From contig JOKI01000017.1 of assembly GCA_000722615.1 (NCBI GenBank), positions 62,001-126,000 of the forward strand: DNA of 64,000 nt, written 5' to 3'. Of the stretch, positions 39,311 to 46,771 are shown piece by piece; the first letter of the stretch is position 1; each line of letters begins with the position of its first letter. Position numbers and translations under genes: made by a program. The notes below the pieces were generated by a model. It did no database searches, was not told the DNA's origin, and worked only from the letters and a program-made list of their open reading frames with translations. Source of the stretch: Pseudorhizobium pelagicum (GTDB taxonomy: Bacteria > Pseudomonadota > Alphaproteobacteria > Rhizobiales > Rhizobiaceae).

Positions 39311-39823
39311 CTATCTCTCCGTCTTGCCACCCAGGACGGAGAGAGCAGACGAAAGATAGCGGGCCGCCAGCGCATGTCTGCGGCCTTTTGCTATGCAGAG
39401 CGCTGCCCGACAGTGCAATTCCAGCGGATCTTCAACGATGCCGACCACAGCCGGCTGCGGCACGATCGTCACGACGCCGCTGTAGATCGACGGAATCCCG
39501 TGGGCATCGCGCAGGCAGCGGCCAATGGCAGACACGGTGATCTGGCGTCCATCCGGGTGAACGACCTGGTACTCTTCCTTGTAGAAGCCGCCCGTCAGGA
39601 TCGCGTCATGCATCGCCTTGGCGAGGCGCTGCCGATCTCCATCCCTGACGTAGCGGATCACCTCCGCGATAGGTACGCCTTCCGTCACCGCTTCCAGGGA
39701 GAGGCCGAAGACGGAGGCGATGACCTGATCGCCGTAGACGCGATCTTCGGGCACGATGAAAGTGTAGATGCCGGTGACCGTATCCCCGTCCTCGTTGTCG
39801 TTCGTCACCAACAGCCGCCCCAT
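39311..39823 (-). CDS. single-domain PAS protein
   Basis: A 170-residue soluble protein. Residues ~15-120 form a PAS fold: YTFIVPEDRVYGDQVIASVFG, a helical centre, GGFYKEEYQVVHPDGRQITV and AIGRCLRD. No output domain follows, only a helical tail of about 40 residues (CRAALCIAKGRRHALAARYL). It may act as a sensor module partnered with another protein. It sits between recO and era in the minus-strand cluster. Confidence 0.8.
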   Translation of the reverse strand: MGRLLVTNDNEDGDTVTGIYTFIVPEDRVYGDQVIASVFGLSLEAVTEGVPIAEVIRYVRDGDRQRLAKAMHDAILTGGFYKEEYQVVHPDGRQITVSAIGRCLRDAHGIPSIYSGVVTIVPQPAVVGIVEDPLELHCRAALCIAKGRRHALAARYLSSALSVLGGKTER

Positions 39824-39918
39824 CCAGACCTACCTCGTGCGATTCCAGCAGAGGCTTATGAATGGCTCGATATGCATTAGCAACCGCTTAAAATTGGGGC
39901 GAGATATTCCAAAAGCTG

Positions 39919-40869
39919 TCAGCCTCTCGGGAATTCCAGACCCATCTCGCGGAAGCGCTCCGGGTCGTCACCCCAGTTCTCCCTCACCTTGACGAAGAGG
40001 AAGAGGTGGACAGGCTGCTCGAGGATTTCGGAGAGCTCCTTGCGCGATGCGGTGGAGATCGCCTTGATCGCGTCGCCGTTCTTGCCGAGCGCGATCTTCT
40101 TCTGGCTGTCGCGCTCCACATAGATCACCTGCTCGATGCGCACAGACCCATCCTTGCGCTCTTCCCACTTCTCGGTCTCGACGTGCGAGGCGTAGGGAAG
40201 CTCCTGGTGCAGGCGCAAGAAGAGCTTTTCGCGGGTGATCTCGGCGGCCAGCTGGCGCATCGGCAGATCGGAGATCTGGTCTTCGGGATAGTACCAGGGG
40301 CCTTCCGGAAGCCGATCCGTCAGAAAGTCCAGCAGGTCGGTGCAGCCGGAACCGGTCGTGGCCGACACCATGAAGGTGCGCTCGAACTCGACGACCTCGT
40401 TTGCCGCCGCCGTCAGCTTCAGCAGGCTTTCAGGATCGACGCGGTCGATCTTGTTGAGGACCAGGATCTTCGGCTGGTGGACGTCCTTCAGACCCTGGAG
40501 GATGGCGTCGGCATCGCCGCGCAGGCCCCGCTCGCTGTCGATCAGCAGCATGATCAGGTCCGCGTCCTTGGCACCGCCCCAAGCCGACATCACCATGGCG
40601 CGGTCCAGCCGGCGGCGCGGCTTGAAGATGCCGGGCGTGTCCATGAAGACGATCTGGGCGGTCTTGTGGATGGCGATGCCGCGGACGATCGCCCGGGTCG
40701 TCTGCACCTTGTGGCTGACGATCGAGACCTTGGCGCCCACCAGGCGGTTCAGGAGCGTCGACTTGCCCGCGTTGGTGGCGCCGATGAGCGCCACGAAACC
40801 TGACCTGGTCGCTGCTGCTGCGGCGGCTGGCTCCGGCTCGGTGCCGATGATGTTGTCGTTCTCTGTCAT
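39919..40869 (-). CDS. era: GTPase Era
   Basis: A 316-residue ribosome-assembly GTPase that binds 16S rRNA. The G1 loop is GATNAGKS (30-37), G3 DTPG, G4 NKID, and the C-terminal KH domain carries GKNGDAIKAI. The start ATG 40869 has GGGAAC upstream. The extra ~20 N-terminal residues (Ala-rich) are common in rhizobia. The gene lies 8 bp after rnc. Confidence 0.96.
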   Translation of the reverse strand: MTENDNIIGTEPEPAAAAAATRSGFVALIGATNAGKSTLLNRLVGAKVSIVSHKVQTTRAIVRGIAIHKTAQIVFMDTPGIFKPRRRLDRAMVMSAWGGAKDADLIMLLIDSERGLRGDADAILQGLKDVHQPKILVLNKIDRVDPESLLKLTAAANEVVEFERTFMVSATTGSGCTDLLDFLTDRLPEGPWYYPEDQISDLPMRQLAAEITREKLFLRLHQELPYASHVETEKWEERKDGSVRIEQVIYVERDSQKKIALGKNGDAIKAISTASRKELSEILEQPVHLFLFVKVRENWGDDPERFREMGLEFPRG

Positions 40870-40877
40870 GTTCCCAT

Positions 40878-41594
40878 TCAACTTTCGGCAGACTGTTTCT
40901 GCCATACGCCTTCGCGCTCCAGCATTCTGGCGGCGGCAACCTGCTCTGCCGCCCGCTTGGAGCGGTCGATACCGGTCTCCGGCGCGATACCCTTGATCTC
41001 GACCGTCACGGTGAAACGCGGATCATGATCCGGACCGGAGCGCTCGTCCACCCTGTAGGCCGGTGTCAGCGCGAATTTCGCATGCGCCCATTCCTGGAGC
41101 TCGGTCTTGGCATCGCGTCTGGCGCCATCGGCGCGGGTGGCCCGTTCCTGCCAGTAGCGGGTGATGAAGGTCCTTGCCGCCTCGAGGCCGCCGTCGAGAT
41201 AAAGGGCGGCAATAAGGCTTTCCACGACGTCGGCGCGTACGTTCAGCATGCGCTTGCCGGTCAGCTTCTTCACGTCGGCGCCGGTGCGGATGTATCGGTG
41301 GAGGTCCATCTCGTCGGCGACCTCGGCGCAGGTCTCGGCGCTCACCAGCTGGTTCAGCCGCACCGAAAGTTCGCCTTCCGCGGCCGTCTTGAACGTGCGG
41401 AACAGCAATTCGGCGACGCACAGACCGAGCACCCGGTCCCCGAGAAACTCCAGTCGCTCGTAGTTGGCGCCCTTGGCGGAGCCCGTGCTGGCGTGCGTCA
41501 GCGCCCGGTCCAGCCATTGCTTGTCTACGAACTCATGACCGATGAGCGTTTCGAGCTTCGACTGATCGTCCGCCGAGAGCAACTTCCCCTTCAT
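40878..41594 (-). CDS. rnc: ribonuclease III
   Basis: A 238-residue RNase III that processes rRNA and structured mRNA. The signature ERLEFLGDRVLGL is at residues 46-58 (the usual Ser is Arg here, a known variation), with acidic catalytic residues downstream in DVVESLIAALYLDGG. The C-terminal dsRNA-binding domain has DPRFTVTVEIKG. It directly follows lepB (1 bp gap). Confidence 0.95.
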   Translation of the reverse strand: MKGKLLSADDQSKLETLIGHEFVDKQWLDRALTHASTGSAKGANYERLEFLGDRVLGLCVAELLFRTFKTAAEGELSVRLNQLVSAETCAEVADEMDLHRYIRTGADVKKLTGKRMLNVRADVVESLIAALYLDGGLEAARTFITRYWQERATRADGARRDAKTELQEWAHAKFALTPAYRVDERSGPDHDPRFTVTVEIKGIAPETGIDRSKRAAEQVAAARMLEREGVWQKQSAES

Positions 41595-42341
41595 TCAGCT
41601 GACACCCTTGAACAGACGCTCCCAGCGCATGTTGGAGGGCCACTTCCAGAATTCTCGGAAGGAGGTGTCGTTGCCGACGGAGAAGAAGATGACGCTGGCG
41701 CGGCCAACCAGGTTCTCGGCCGGCACGAAGCCGACGTCGAAGCGGCTGTCGAGAGAATTGTCGCGGTTGTCGCCCATGAAGAAATAGTGCCCCTCCGGCA
41801 CGATGAACTCGCGGGTGTTGTCGCCGCGGGAATTGGCGACCTGGTCGAGCGTCTCGTAGCTGACGCCGTTGTCGAGCGTCTCGCGGAAGACCGGCACGTC
41901 GGCGCCGGGATCAAGGCGATAGTCGGAGGTGAAGGAACCATCCTGCTGCTTGGGAACCGGCTCGCCGTTGATGGAGAGAATGCCATCCGTCATCTGGATC
42001 CGGTCGCCCGGCAGGCCGATCAGGCGCTTGATGTAGTCGACATTGGTGTCGGTCGGCAGGCGGAAGACGATGACATCGCCGCGCTCCGGATCGCTTGCAA
42101 AGATGCGGCCATCGAAGAGATCGGGCGAGAACGGCAGGGAATACTTGGAATAACCGTAGGCGAACTTGTTGACGAAGATGTAGTCGCCGACGAGCAGCGT
42201 CGGCATCATCGAGCCGGACGGAATCGTGAAGGGCTGGAAGAAGACCGTTCGGATGACCATCGCCAGAAGCAGCGCCTGGATGATGACCTTGATGTTTTCC
42301 CAGAGGGCGCTGTCATGCTTCTTGCTGGCTTTATCGGACAC
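41595..42341 (-). CDS. lepB: signal peptidase I
   Basis: A 248-residue inner-membrane protease that removes signal peptides. One N-terminal transmembrane helix (residues ~15-35) precedes the catalytic Ser44 in IPSGSMMPTLL and Lys105 in VDYIKRLIGLPGD. Box E GHYFFMGDNRDNSLDSR is complete. It belongs to the acpS-lepB-rnc-era block. Confidence 0.95.
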   Translation of the reverse strand: MSDKASKKHDSALWENIKVIIQALLLAMVIRTVFFQPFTIPSGSMMPTLLVGDYIFVNKFAYGYSKYSLPFSPDLFDGRIFASDPERGDVIVFRLPTDTNVDYIKRLIGLPGDRIQMTDGILSINGEPVPKQQDGSFTSDYRLDPGADVPVFRETLDNGVSYETLDQVANSRGDNTREFIVPEGHYFFMGDNRDNSLDSRFDVGFVPAENLVGRASVIFFSVGNDTSFREFWKWPSNMRWERLFKGVS

Positions 42342-42410
42342 TTGGGGTCTTTCTTTTGAATTCCTGCATTTTGGCCTTCTCTAGCCCCTTCGCCATGCGG
42401 CGGCAATGCC

Positions 42411-42815
42411 TCAATCCGCCACGGGCCTCGCCTCGATGACAACAAAGGCCTGCGCATAGGGATATTCGTCGGTGATGGTGACATGCACCACGGCCTCATG
42501 AGCGGCGGGCATGAGGGTGGCGAGAATGGTGGCGGCTCCTCCGGTCAGGGCCATGGTCGGCTTGCCGCCCGGCAGGTTGACCACGCCCATGTCCTTCCAG
42601 AAGACGCCCTGGGCCAGGCCCGTGCCCAGCGCCTTGGAACAGGCCTCCTTGGCAGCGAACCGCTTGGCGTAGGAGGCGGCGCGGTTGCGGCGACGGTCGG
42701 ATTTCGTGCGTTCGACCTCGGTGAAGCAGCGCTGCGTGAAGCGTTTGCCATAACGCTCAAGCGTCTTTTCGATGCGGCGGATGTCGATGAGATCGCTGCC
42801 CATGCCGATGATCAT
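42411..42815 (-). CDS. acpS: holo-[acyl-carrier-protein] synthase
   Basis: A 134-residue phosphopantetheinyl transferase that activates acyl carrier protein. [16 protein letters not shown] supplies the first metal ligand Asp, and [12 protein letters not shown] the Glu/Lys motif. The start is ATG 42815, with GGAAGGAGGG upstream. It heads the minus-strand block acpS-lepB-rnc-era. Confidence 0.94.
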   Translation of the reverse strand: MIIGMGSDLIDIRRIEKTLERYGKRFTQRCFTEVERTKSDRRRNRAASYAKRFAAKEACSKALGTGLAQGVFWKDMGVVNLPGGKPTMALTGGAATILATLMPAAHEAVVHVTITDEYPYAQAFVVIEARPVAD

Positions 42816-43267
42816 TGGTCCCTCCTTCCGGGAGGGCTCCCGGGGCACGTAGTTGACTGCGCCATGACTTGAGCATTGGCAGGCGCGACGTCAAGCGCCA
42901 CGCCGGTAAGGATTTCTTAATCATTGCGGCGCGCGTTAACCTGAAGTTAAAGAAATTCGCCAATGAATAGACTTGAACGTTTGCTGCCGGAGCGGAACTC
43001 TTCCGCGTTGGTGCATGCGCAGGTGCAGGAAGCAGGGCTTTGCGGCCCTGAACGCATGACGCGCTTCCCCCGCCTTGGCCTCCGCGGCCATGTCTCACCC
43101 CAAGCCAGTCCACAAGACGCGTCTCCGATACATCATCGCGACGCCGAGATCTGTGGTCTAGACCGCCGAGAGGCGCAGAGAGGGCCGCGCATTTCACGTC
43201 ATGCGCTCCATCTTGCGACATTCGACGGCAGACCTGAACTGCAACGGTAACCGAGTGTAGGCGCCTT
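42816..43267. other. 452-bp divergent intergenic region
   Basis: Lies between acpS (minus) and the octapeptide-repeat gene (plus). It holds the CtrA-type box at 42936-42950. ORFs in both directions run through it, but their Arg/Ser/Pro composition looks like shadow translation, so I call no gene. In several rhizobia pyrE lies near here; I see no PyrE motif. The ribosome binding site of the repeat gene is weak (a GTAGG about 9 bases upstream). Confidence 0.6.
42936..42950. promoter_or_regulatory. exact CtrA-type box TTAA-N7-TTAA
   Basis: TTAACCTGAAGTTAA matches the consensus of the alphaproteobacterial cell-cycle regulator CtrA exactly, in otherwise GC-rich DNA. It is 121 bp from the acpS start and 318 bp from the repeat-protein start, so either gene could be the target. 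A further TTAA at 42917-42920 is not in register. Confidence 0.45.
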
Positions 43268-46200
43268 ATGACTCCCATTTCCGCCCTTCCAGCGAGCCAG
43301 ATCCGCTACCTCTCGGCTGCCGACATCACTGCGCTCTCGCGGGACGAGATCGCGTCTCTCAGCGCGTCCCATATCCGGGCGCTGAACGCCGAACAGGTTG
43401 GCGCGCTGGAAGCCGAGGACATTGCCGCCCTCAGCGTTGCCCAGATAAAGTCGATCTCGAACCATGCCATCAAGGGCTTGAGCCTGGAGAACATCGCTGT
43501 TCTCGACGCCGCCAAGATCGCGGGCCTGCAGACGGGGCAGGTGGCGGCCCTCACCACCGACCAGATCGCCGCGATGTCGGCCAACCAGATCGAGGCCTTC
43601 AGCTCCTCTCAGACGCGCGCCCTCAGCGCCGCGCACCTCGAAGCCATGAGCGCCGAGGACATTTCGCGGCTGACGCCCGCCGAACTTGCCGCCGTCAGCG
43701 CACGCGCTCTGGTAGGTCTGTCTGCCGATATCCTTGCCGGTCTCAGCACCAGCCAGACGGGTGCGCTCACCGCGGCGCAGATCAAGACCCTGACGACCGA
43801 CCACATCGCGGCGCTCACCACGAACCAGATCGCATCGCTCAGCACCTCCGCCATCGTCGGCCTGACGTCGACCCAGATCGATGCCATGAGCGCCGAACAG
43901 ATCGGCGCATTCACCAGCGACCAGACCCGCGCCTTCAGCCGTGCACAGATCGCCGCAATGGGCGCCGACGACATAGCAGCCTTTGCCAGCGCCGATATCG
44001 CGGCGATCAGCACGAAGGCCATCACCGGGCTGTCGTCGGACACGGTGGCCCAGCTTGACGCGACGCAACTCGGCGCGCTGAGCGCATCGCAGGTGACCGC
44101 GCTTTCCACACTGCAGGTTGCCGCGCTTACGGCCAGCCAGCTGGCAGACCTGAGAACCGACCAGGTCGCCGCCCTCAGTGCACGTCAGGTAGCAGCCCTC
44201 GCCCCTTCGCAGATCACCGGCCTCGACAGCAAGCTCGGGTCGCTGAGCGTGCAGGCGATGGCCGGTCTCACCACCAGCCAGATCAGCGTCATGAGCCCGA
44301 CGGAGATCGGGGCATTCAACACGAGCCAGGTCGGGGCATTGTCGGCAAGGCAGGTCGGCGCGCTCAGTGCCGAGCAGATTACCGCCCTCGACACCAAGAT
44401 CAGCGCGCTCAGCGCAAGAGCCGTCAGCGGACTGACCACCACGCAGATCAGCGCCATGAGCCCCACCGAGCTCGGCGCCTTCAGCGAGGTCCAGATGGCG
44501 GCCCTGAGGAACACGCAGCTCTCCGCGCTGGCCGCGGAGGACATCGCCGAACTCTCCACCGGCGACATTGCCGCCATCAGCACCCGGTCCATCGCCGGCC
44601 TGTCGGGCGCCGCCGTGATCCAGCTCGATTCCGCCCAGATCGGCGCGCTGACGACCGGCCAGGTTGCCGCCCTGACCACGGACCAGATTGCCGCGCTGAC
44701 GACCGATCAGATCGGTAATCTAAGCACATCCCACGTCGCCGCCCTCACCTCGCGGCAGGTTGCTGCGCTCAGCGCGGAGCAGATCACGGCACTCGACACC
44801 AAGATCAGCGCCATCAGCGCCCGGGCGATCGCGGGGCTGACGACCGAACAGATCGACGCCATGAGCCCAAGCGAGCTCGGCGCTCTCAGCGAAACCCAGA
44901 TCGCTGCCCTGCGGGCGCCCCAGCTGGCGGCCCTGAGTGCCGAGGACATCGCAGAATTCTCCACCACCGACATTGCCGCGATCAATTCGCGGGCGGTCCT
45001 CGGTCTCTCGACCGGCGCTCTTGCCGGTCTCGACAGCGCCCAGTTCGGCGCTCTCAGCACGGCACAGCTTGCCTCCCTCTCGACCACCCAGATTGCAGCC
45101 CTGACGACCGACCAGGTGTCCGGCCTGAGCAGCACGCAGCTGGGCGCCCTGACGTCACGGCAGGTCTCGGCCTTCACCGACGCGCAGATCACGGCGCTCG
45201 ACACCAACATCAGCGCGCTCGCCACGCGGGCTGTCGCGGGCTTCACGACGTCGCAGCTGACGGCCATGAGTCCGACGCAGATCGAAGCCTTCTCGGAAGA
45301 TCAGACGGCAGCGCTGAAGGCGGCGCAGCTTGCGGCCATGGCCGCAGAGGATATCGCGAGCTTCTCGACCAGCGACATTGCCGCCATCAACAGCAGGGCG
45401 ATCGCCGGCCTTTCGACAAGCGCCATCGCAGGCCTGGGTTCGGCGCAAATCGGCGTGCTTTCCACCAGCCAGATCGCAGCGTTATCAAGCGAACAGGTTA
45501 CCGCCCTGACGGCCGAACAGTTCGGCATCCTCACCACGGACCAGATCGCGGCGCTGACATCGCGTCAGGTTGGGGTGATGAGCGCGGACCAGATTTCGGC
45601 GCTGGATGTCAATATCAGCGCGCTCAGCGTCAAGGCTGTGGCAGGCCTGACCACGTCCCAGATCAGCGCCATGGCACCGAGCGAGCTCGGCGCACTCAAC
45701 GAGGCGCAGATTGCGGTTCTGAAGATGACGCAGCTTTCCGCCGTTGCTGCGGAAGACATTGCGGAGTTTTCCACCTCCGACATCGCCGCCATCAGCGCCA
45801 AGTCGATTGCCGGCCTCGCCACGGCTGCGATCGCCGAATTCGACGCCGCCATGCTGGCCGCGCTGTCGACCAGCCAGATTGCGGCCCTGTCGACCGACCA
45901 GGTGGCCGCCCTCTCTGCCGATCAGATCGGGGACCTGAACACGGATCAGGTGGCTGCGCTGACGGCAAAGCAGGTCGGGGCAATGACTGCCGAGCAGATC
46001 AGTGCGCTTGACGCCGATATCGCCGCCCTCAGCACCAAGGCCATTGCCGGCCTGACGGCATCCCAGATCGGGGCGATGAGCCCGACCGAAATCGGCACCC
46101 TGACCGACGCACAGGTCGGCGCGCTGAAGACGGTCCATTTTGCCGCCATGGCTGCGGAAGATTTCGCCGAATTCTCGACAAGCGACATCGCGGCGATCAA

Positions 46201-46342
46201 TGTGAAGGCAATTCCGGGGATAGCAGCGGGTGTCTTCTCGACACTGACCAGCGATCAGCTGCTGGCCTTGACGACGGGGCAGATCCAGGCGGCCAATCCC
46301 GACCAGGTCGAGGCGCTGATCGCCGCCTTCAACGCCCTCTAG
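43268..46342 (+). CDS. octapeptide-repeat protein (1,024 aa)
   Basis: Nearly the whole protein is a tandem 8-residue motif with consensus A-L-[ST]-[ST]-x-Q-[IV]-x (for example ALTTDQIA), about 125 copies. The pattern gives a buried Leu and Ile/Val per unit, and S/T-x-x-Q/D that could cap a short helix turn, suggesting a continuous solenoid. There is no signal peptide, transmembrane segment, Cys or Trp that I can find; the first repeat starts at residue ~5 and the last ends at the C-terminus. From residue ~381 the octads are organised into 135-residue units. I cannot assign a function or family. Confidence 0.9.
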   Translation: MTPISALPASQIRYLSAADITALSRDEIASLSASHIRALNAEQVGALEAEDIAALSVAQIKSISNHAIKGLSLENIAVLDAAKIAGLQTGQVAALTTDQIAAMSANQIEAFSSSQTRALSAAHLEAMSAEDISRLTPAELAAVSARALVGLSADILAGLSTSQTGALTAAQIKTLTTDHIAALTTNQIASLSTSAIVGLTSTQIDAMSAEQIGAFTSDQTRAFSRAQIAAMGADDIAAFASADIAAISTKAITGLSSDTVAQLDATQLGALSASQVTALSTLQVAALTASQLADLRTDQVAALSARQVAALAPSQITGLDSKLGSLSVQAMAGLTTSQISVMSPTEIGAFNTSQVGALSARQVGALSAEQITALDTKISALSARAVSGLTTTQISAMSPTELGAFSEVQMAALRNTQLSALAAEDIAELSTGDIAAISTRSIAGLSGAAVIQLDSAQIGALTTGQVAALTTDQIAALTTDQIGNLSTSHVAALTSRQVAALSAEQITALDTKISAISARAIAGLTTEQIDAMSPSELGALSETQIAALRAPQLAALSAEDIAEFSTTDIAAINSRAVLGLSTGALAGLDSAQFGALSTAQLASLSTTQIAALTTDQVSGLSSTQLGALTSRQVSAFTDAQITALDTNISALATRAVAGFTTSQLTAMSPTQIEAFSEDQTAALKAAQLAAMAAEDIASFSTSDIAAINSRAIAGLSTSAIAGLGSAQIGVLSTSQIAALSSEQVTALTAEQFGILTTDQIAALTSRQVGVMSADQISALDVNISALSVKAVAGLTTSQISAMAPSELGALNEAQIAVLKMTQLSAVAAEDIAEFSTSDIAAISAKSIAGLATAAIAEFDAAMLAALSTSQIAALSTDQVAALSADQIGDLNTDQVAALTAKQVGAMTAEQISALDADIAALSTKAIAGLTASQIGAMSPTEIGTLTDAQVGALKTVHFAAMAAEDFAEFSTSDIAAINVKAIPGIAAGVFSTLTSDQLLALTTGQIQAANPDQVEALIAAFNAL
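44243..44407 (+). repeat. shortened higher-order repeat unit (165 bp)
   Basis: A 55-residue version of the higher-order unit: six octads plus the 7-residue boundary LDTKISA. It lacks ten central octads found in the four units that follow, consistent with an internal deletion or an incomplete amplification at the 5' side. Confidence 0.75.
44408..46027 (+). repeat. four 405-bp higher-order repeat units
   Basis: Units 44408-44812, 44813-45217, 45218-45622 and 45623-46027 are each exactly 405 bp (135 aa: sixteen octads plus one heptad). The boundary heptads are LDTKISA, LDTKISA, LDTNISA, LDVNISA and LDADIAA in order, the first being that of the shortened unit. Internal landmarks such as MSPTELGA, EDIAE.ST and the S-[RT]-x-[SA]-I-A-G stretch recur at fixed distance. 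A fifth, partial unit runs from 46028 to about 46220. Synonymous sites differ widely between units, so the duplication is old. Confidence 0.88.
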
Positions 46343-46475
46343 ACCATGTGCTGAAAAGCTCAGCCGGCCCGGCATGGCCGCTGCTGGCCTGCATCACGAG
46401 GGCGGATCACGTCCACGGCCGTGCCAGTGCGCGGTCGTCACAGATGAGCGGTGACGCTCGTTAGAACGTCTAGTC

Positions 46476-46628
46476 TTAGAACGTCTTGCGGAACATGCCG
46501 CGATCGATCTGGCGCTGACGATATTCCAGATCGACGCGATCAGCCGAGCCGTTCAAATAGTCGAGCTCGCGTTCTTCGATGCTGGGGCCGCGCAGGGCGC
46601 GGGCAAACTTCTTTACGGGACCAAACAT
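46476..46628 (-). CDS. DUF3563-type miniprotein
   Basis: A 50-residue protein, MFGPVKKFARALRG..., with the conserved core EERELDYLNGSADRVDLEYR, then QRQIDRGMFRKTF. This matches DUF3563, a family of short proteins seen in Rhizobiales and Burkholderiales with no known role. GAGGAAGAAG precedes the ATG. The stop is followed by a 10-base direct repeat of the terminal codons (46476-46485 repeated at 46461-46470). Confidence 0.82.
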   Translation of the reverse strand: MFGPVKKFARALRGPSIEERELDYLNGSADRVDLEYRQRQIDRGMFRKTF

Positions 46629-46671
46629 AGTCTTCTTCCTCTTTCACGTCTTTGTTCTATTGCACTGCAGC

Positions 46672-46701
46672 AATATAGGCGCTTGGCTGGGCAAAGACCA
46701 A
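46672..46701 (-). promoter_or_regulatory. candidate promoter for the DUF3563 gene
   Basis: On the minus strand, TTGGTC (46696-46701) and TATATT (46672-46677) are separated by 18 bp, close to a housekeeping sigma-70-type promoter. The start codon is 44 bp further on. This would make the small gene independent of rsh upstream. Confidence 0.4.
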
Positions 46702-46771
46702 CGCCGCCTGAGCGATCCTGCCCTGCTTGGGAAGCATGGCAGGATCGACAGGTGACCAGTAAGAAGGCAGT

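Noticed and set aside
41460..41475. RNase III signature with Arg in place of the usual Ser (FLGDRVLGL)
   Set aside because: Variation at this non-catalytic position occurs in alphaproteobacteria and the acidic residues are intact, so no loss of function is inferred.
42963..43250. 95-codon plus-strand ORF in the gap before the repeat gene
   Set aside because: Arg/Pro/His-rich composition, no ribosome binding site and no recognisable motif; a competing minus-strand frame looks the same.
43268..46342. Possible CRISPR array or non-coding satellite
   Set aside because: The repeats are in one open frame, degenerate at synonymous sites and lack unique spacers; this is a coding repeat.
43199..46375. 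Long minus-strand ORFs opposite the octapeptide-repeat gene
   Set aside because: They arise from the repeated codon pattern of the plus-strand gene; they are read in several frames and show no ribosome binding site.
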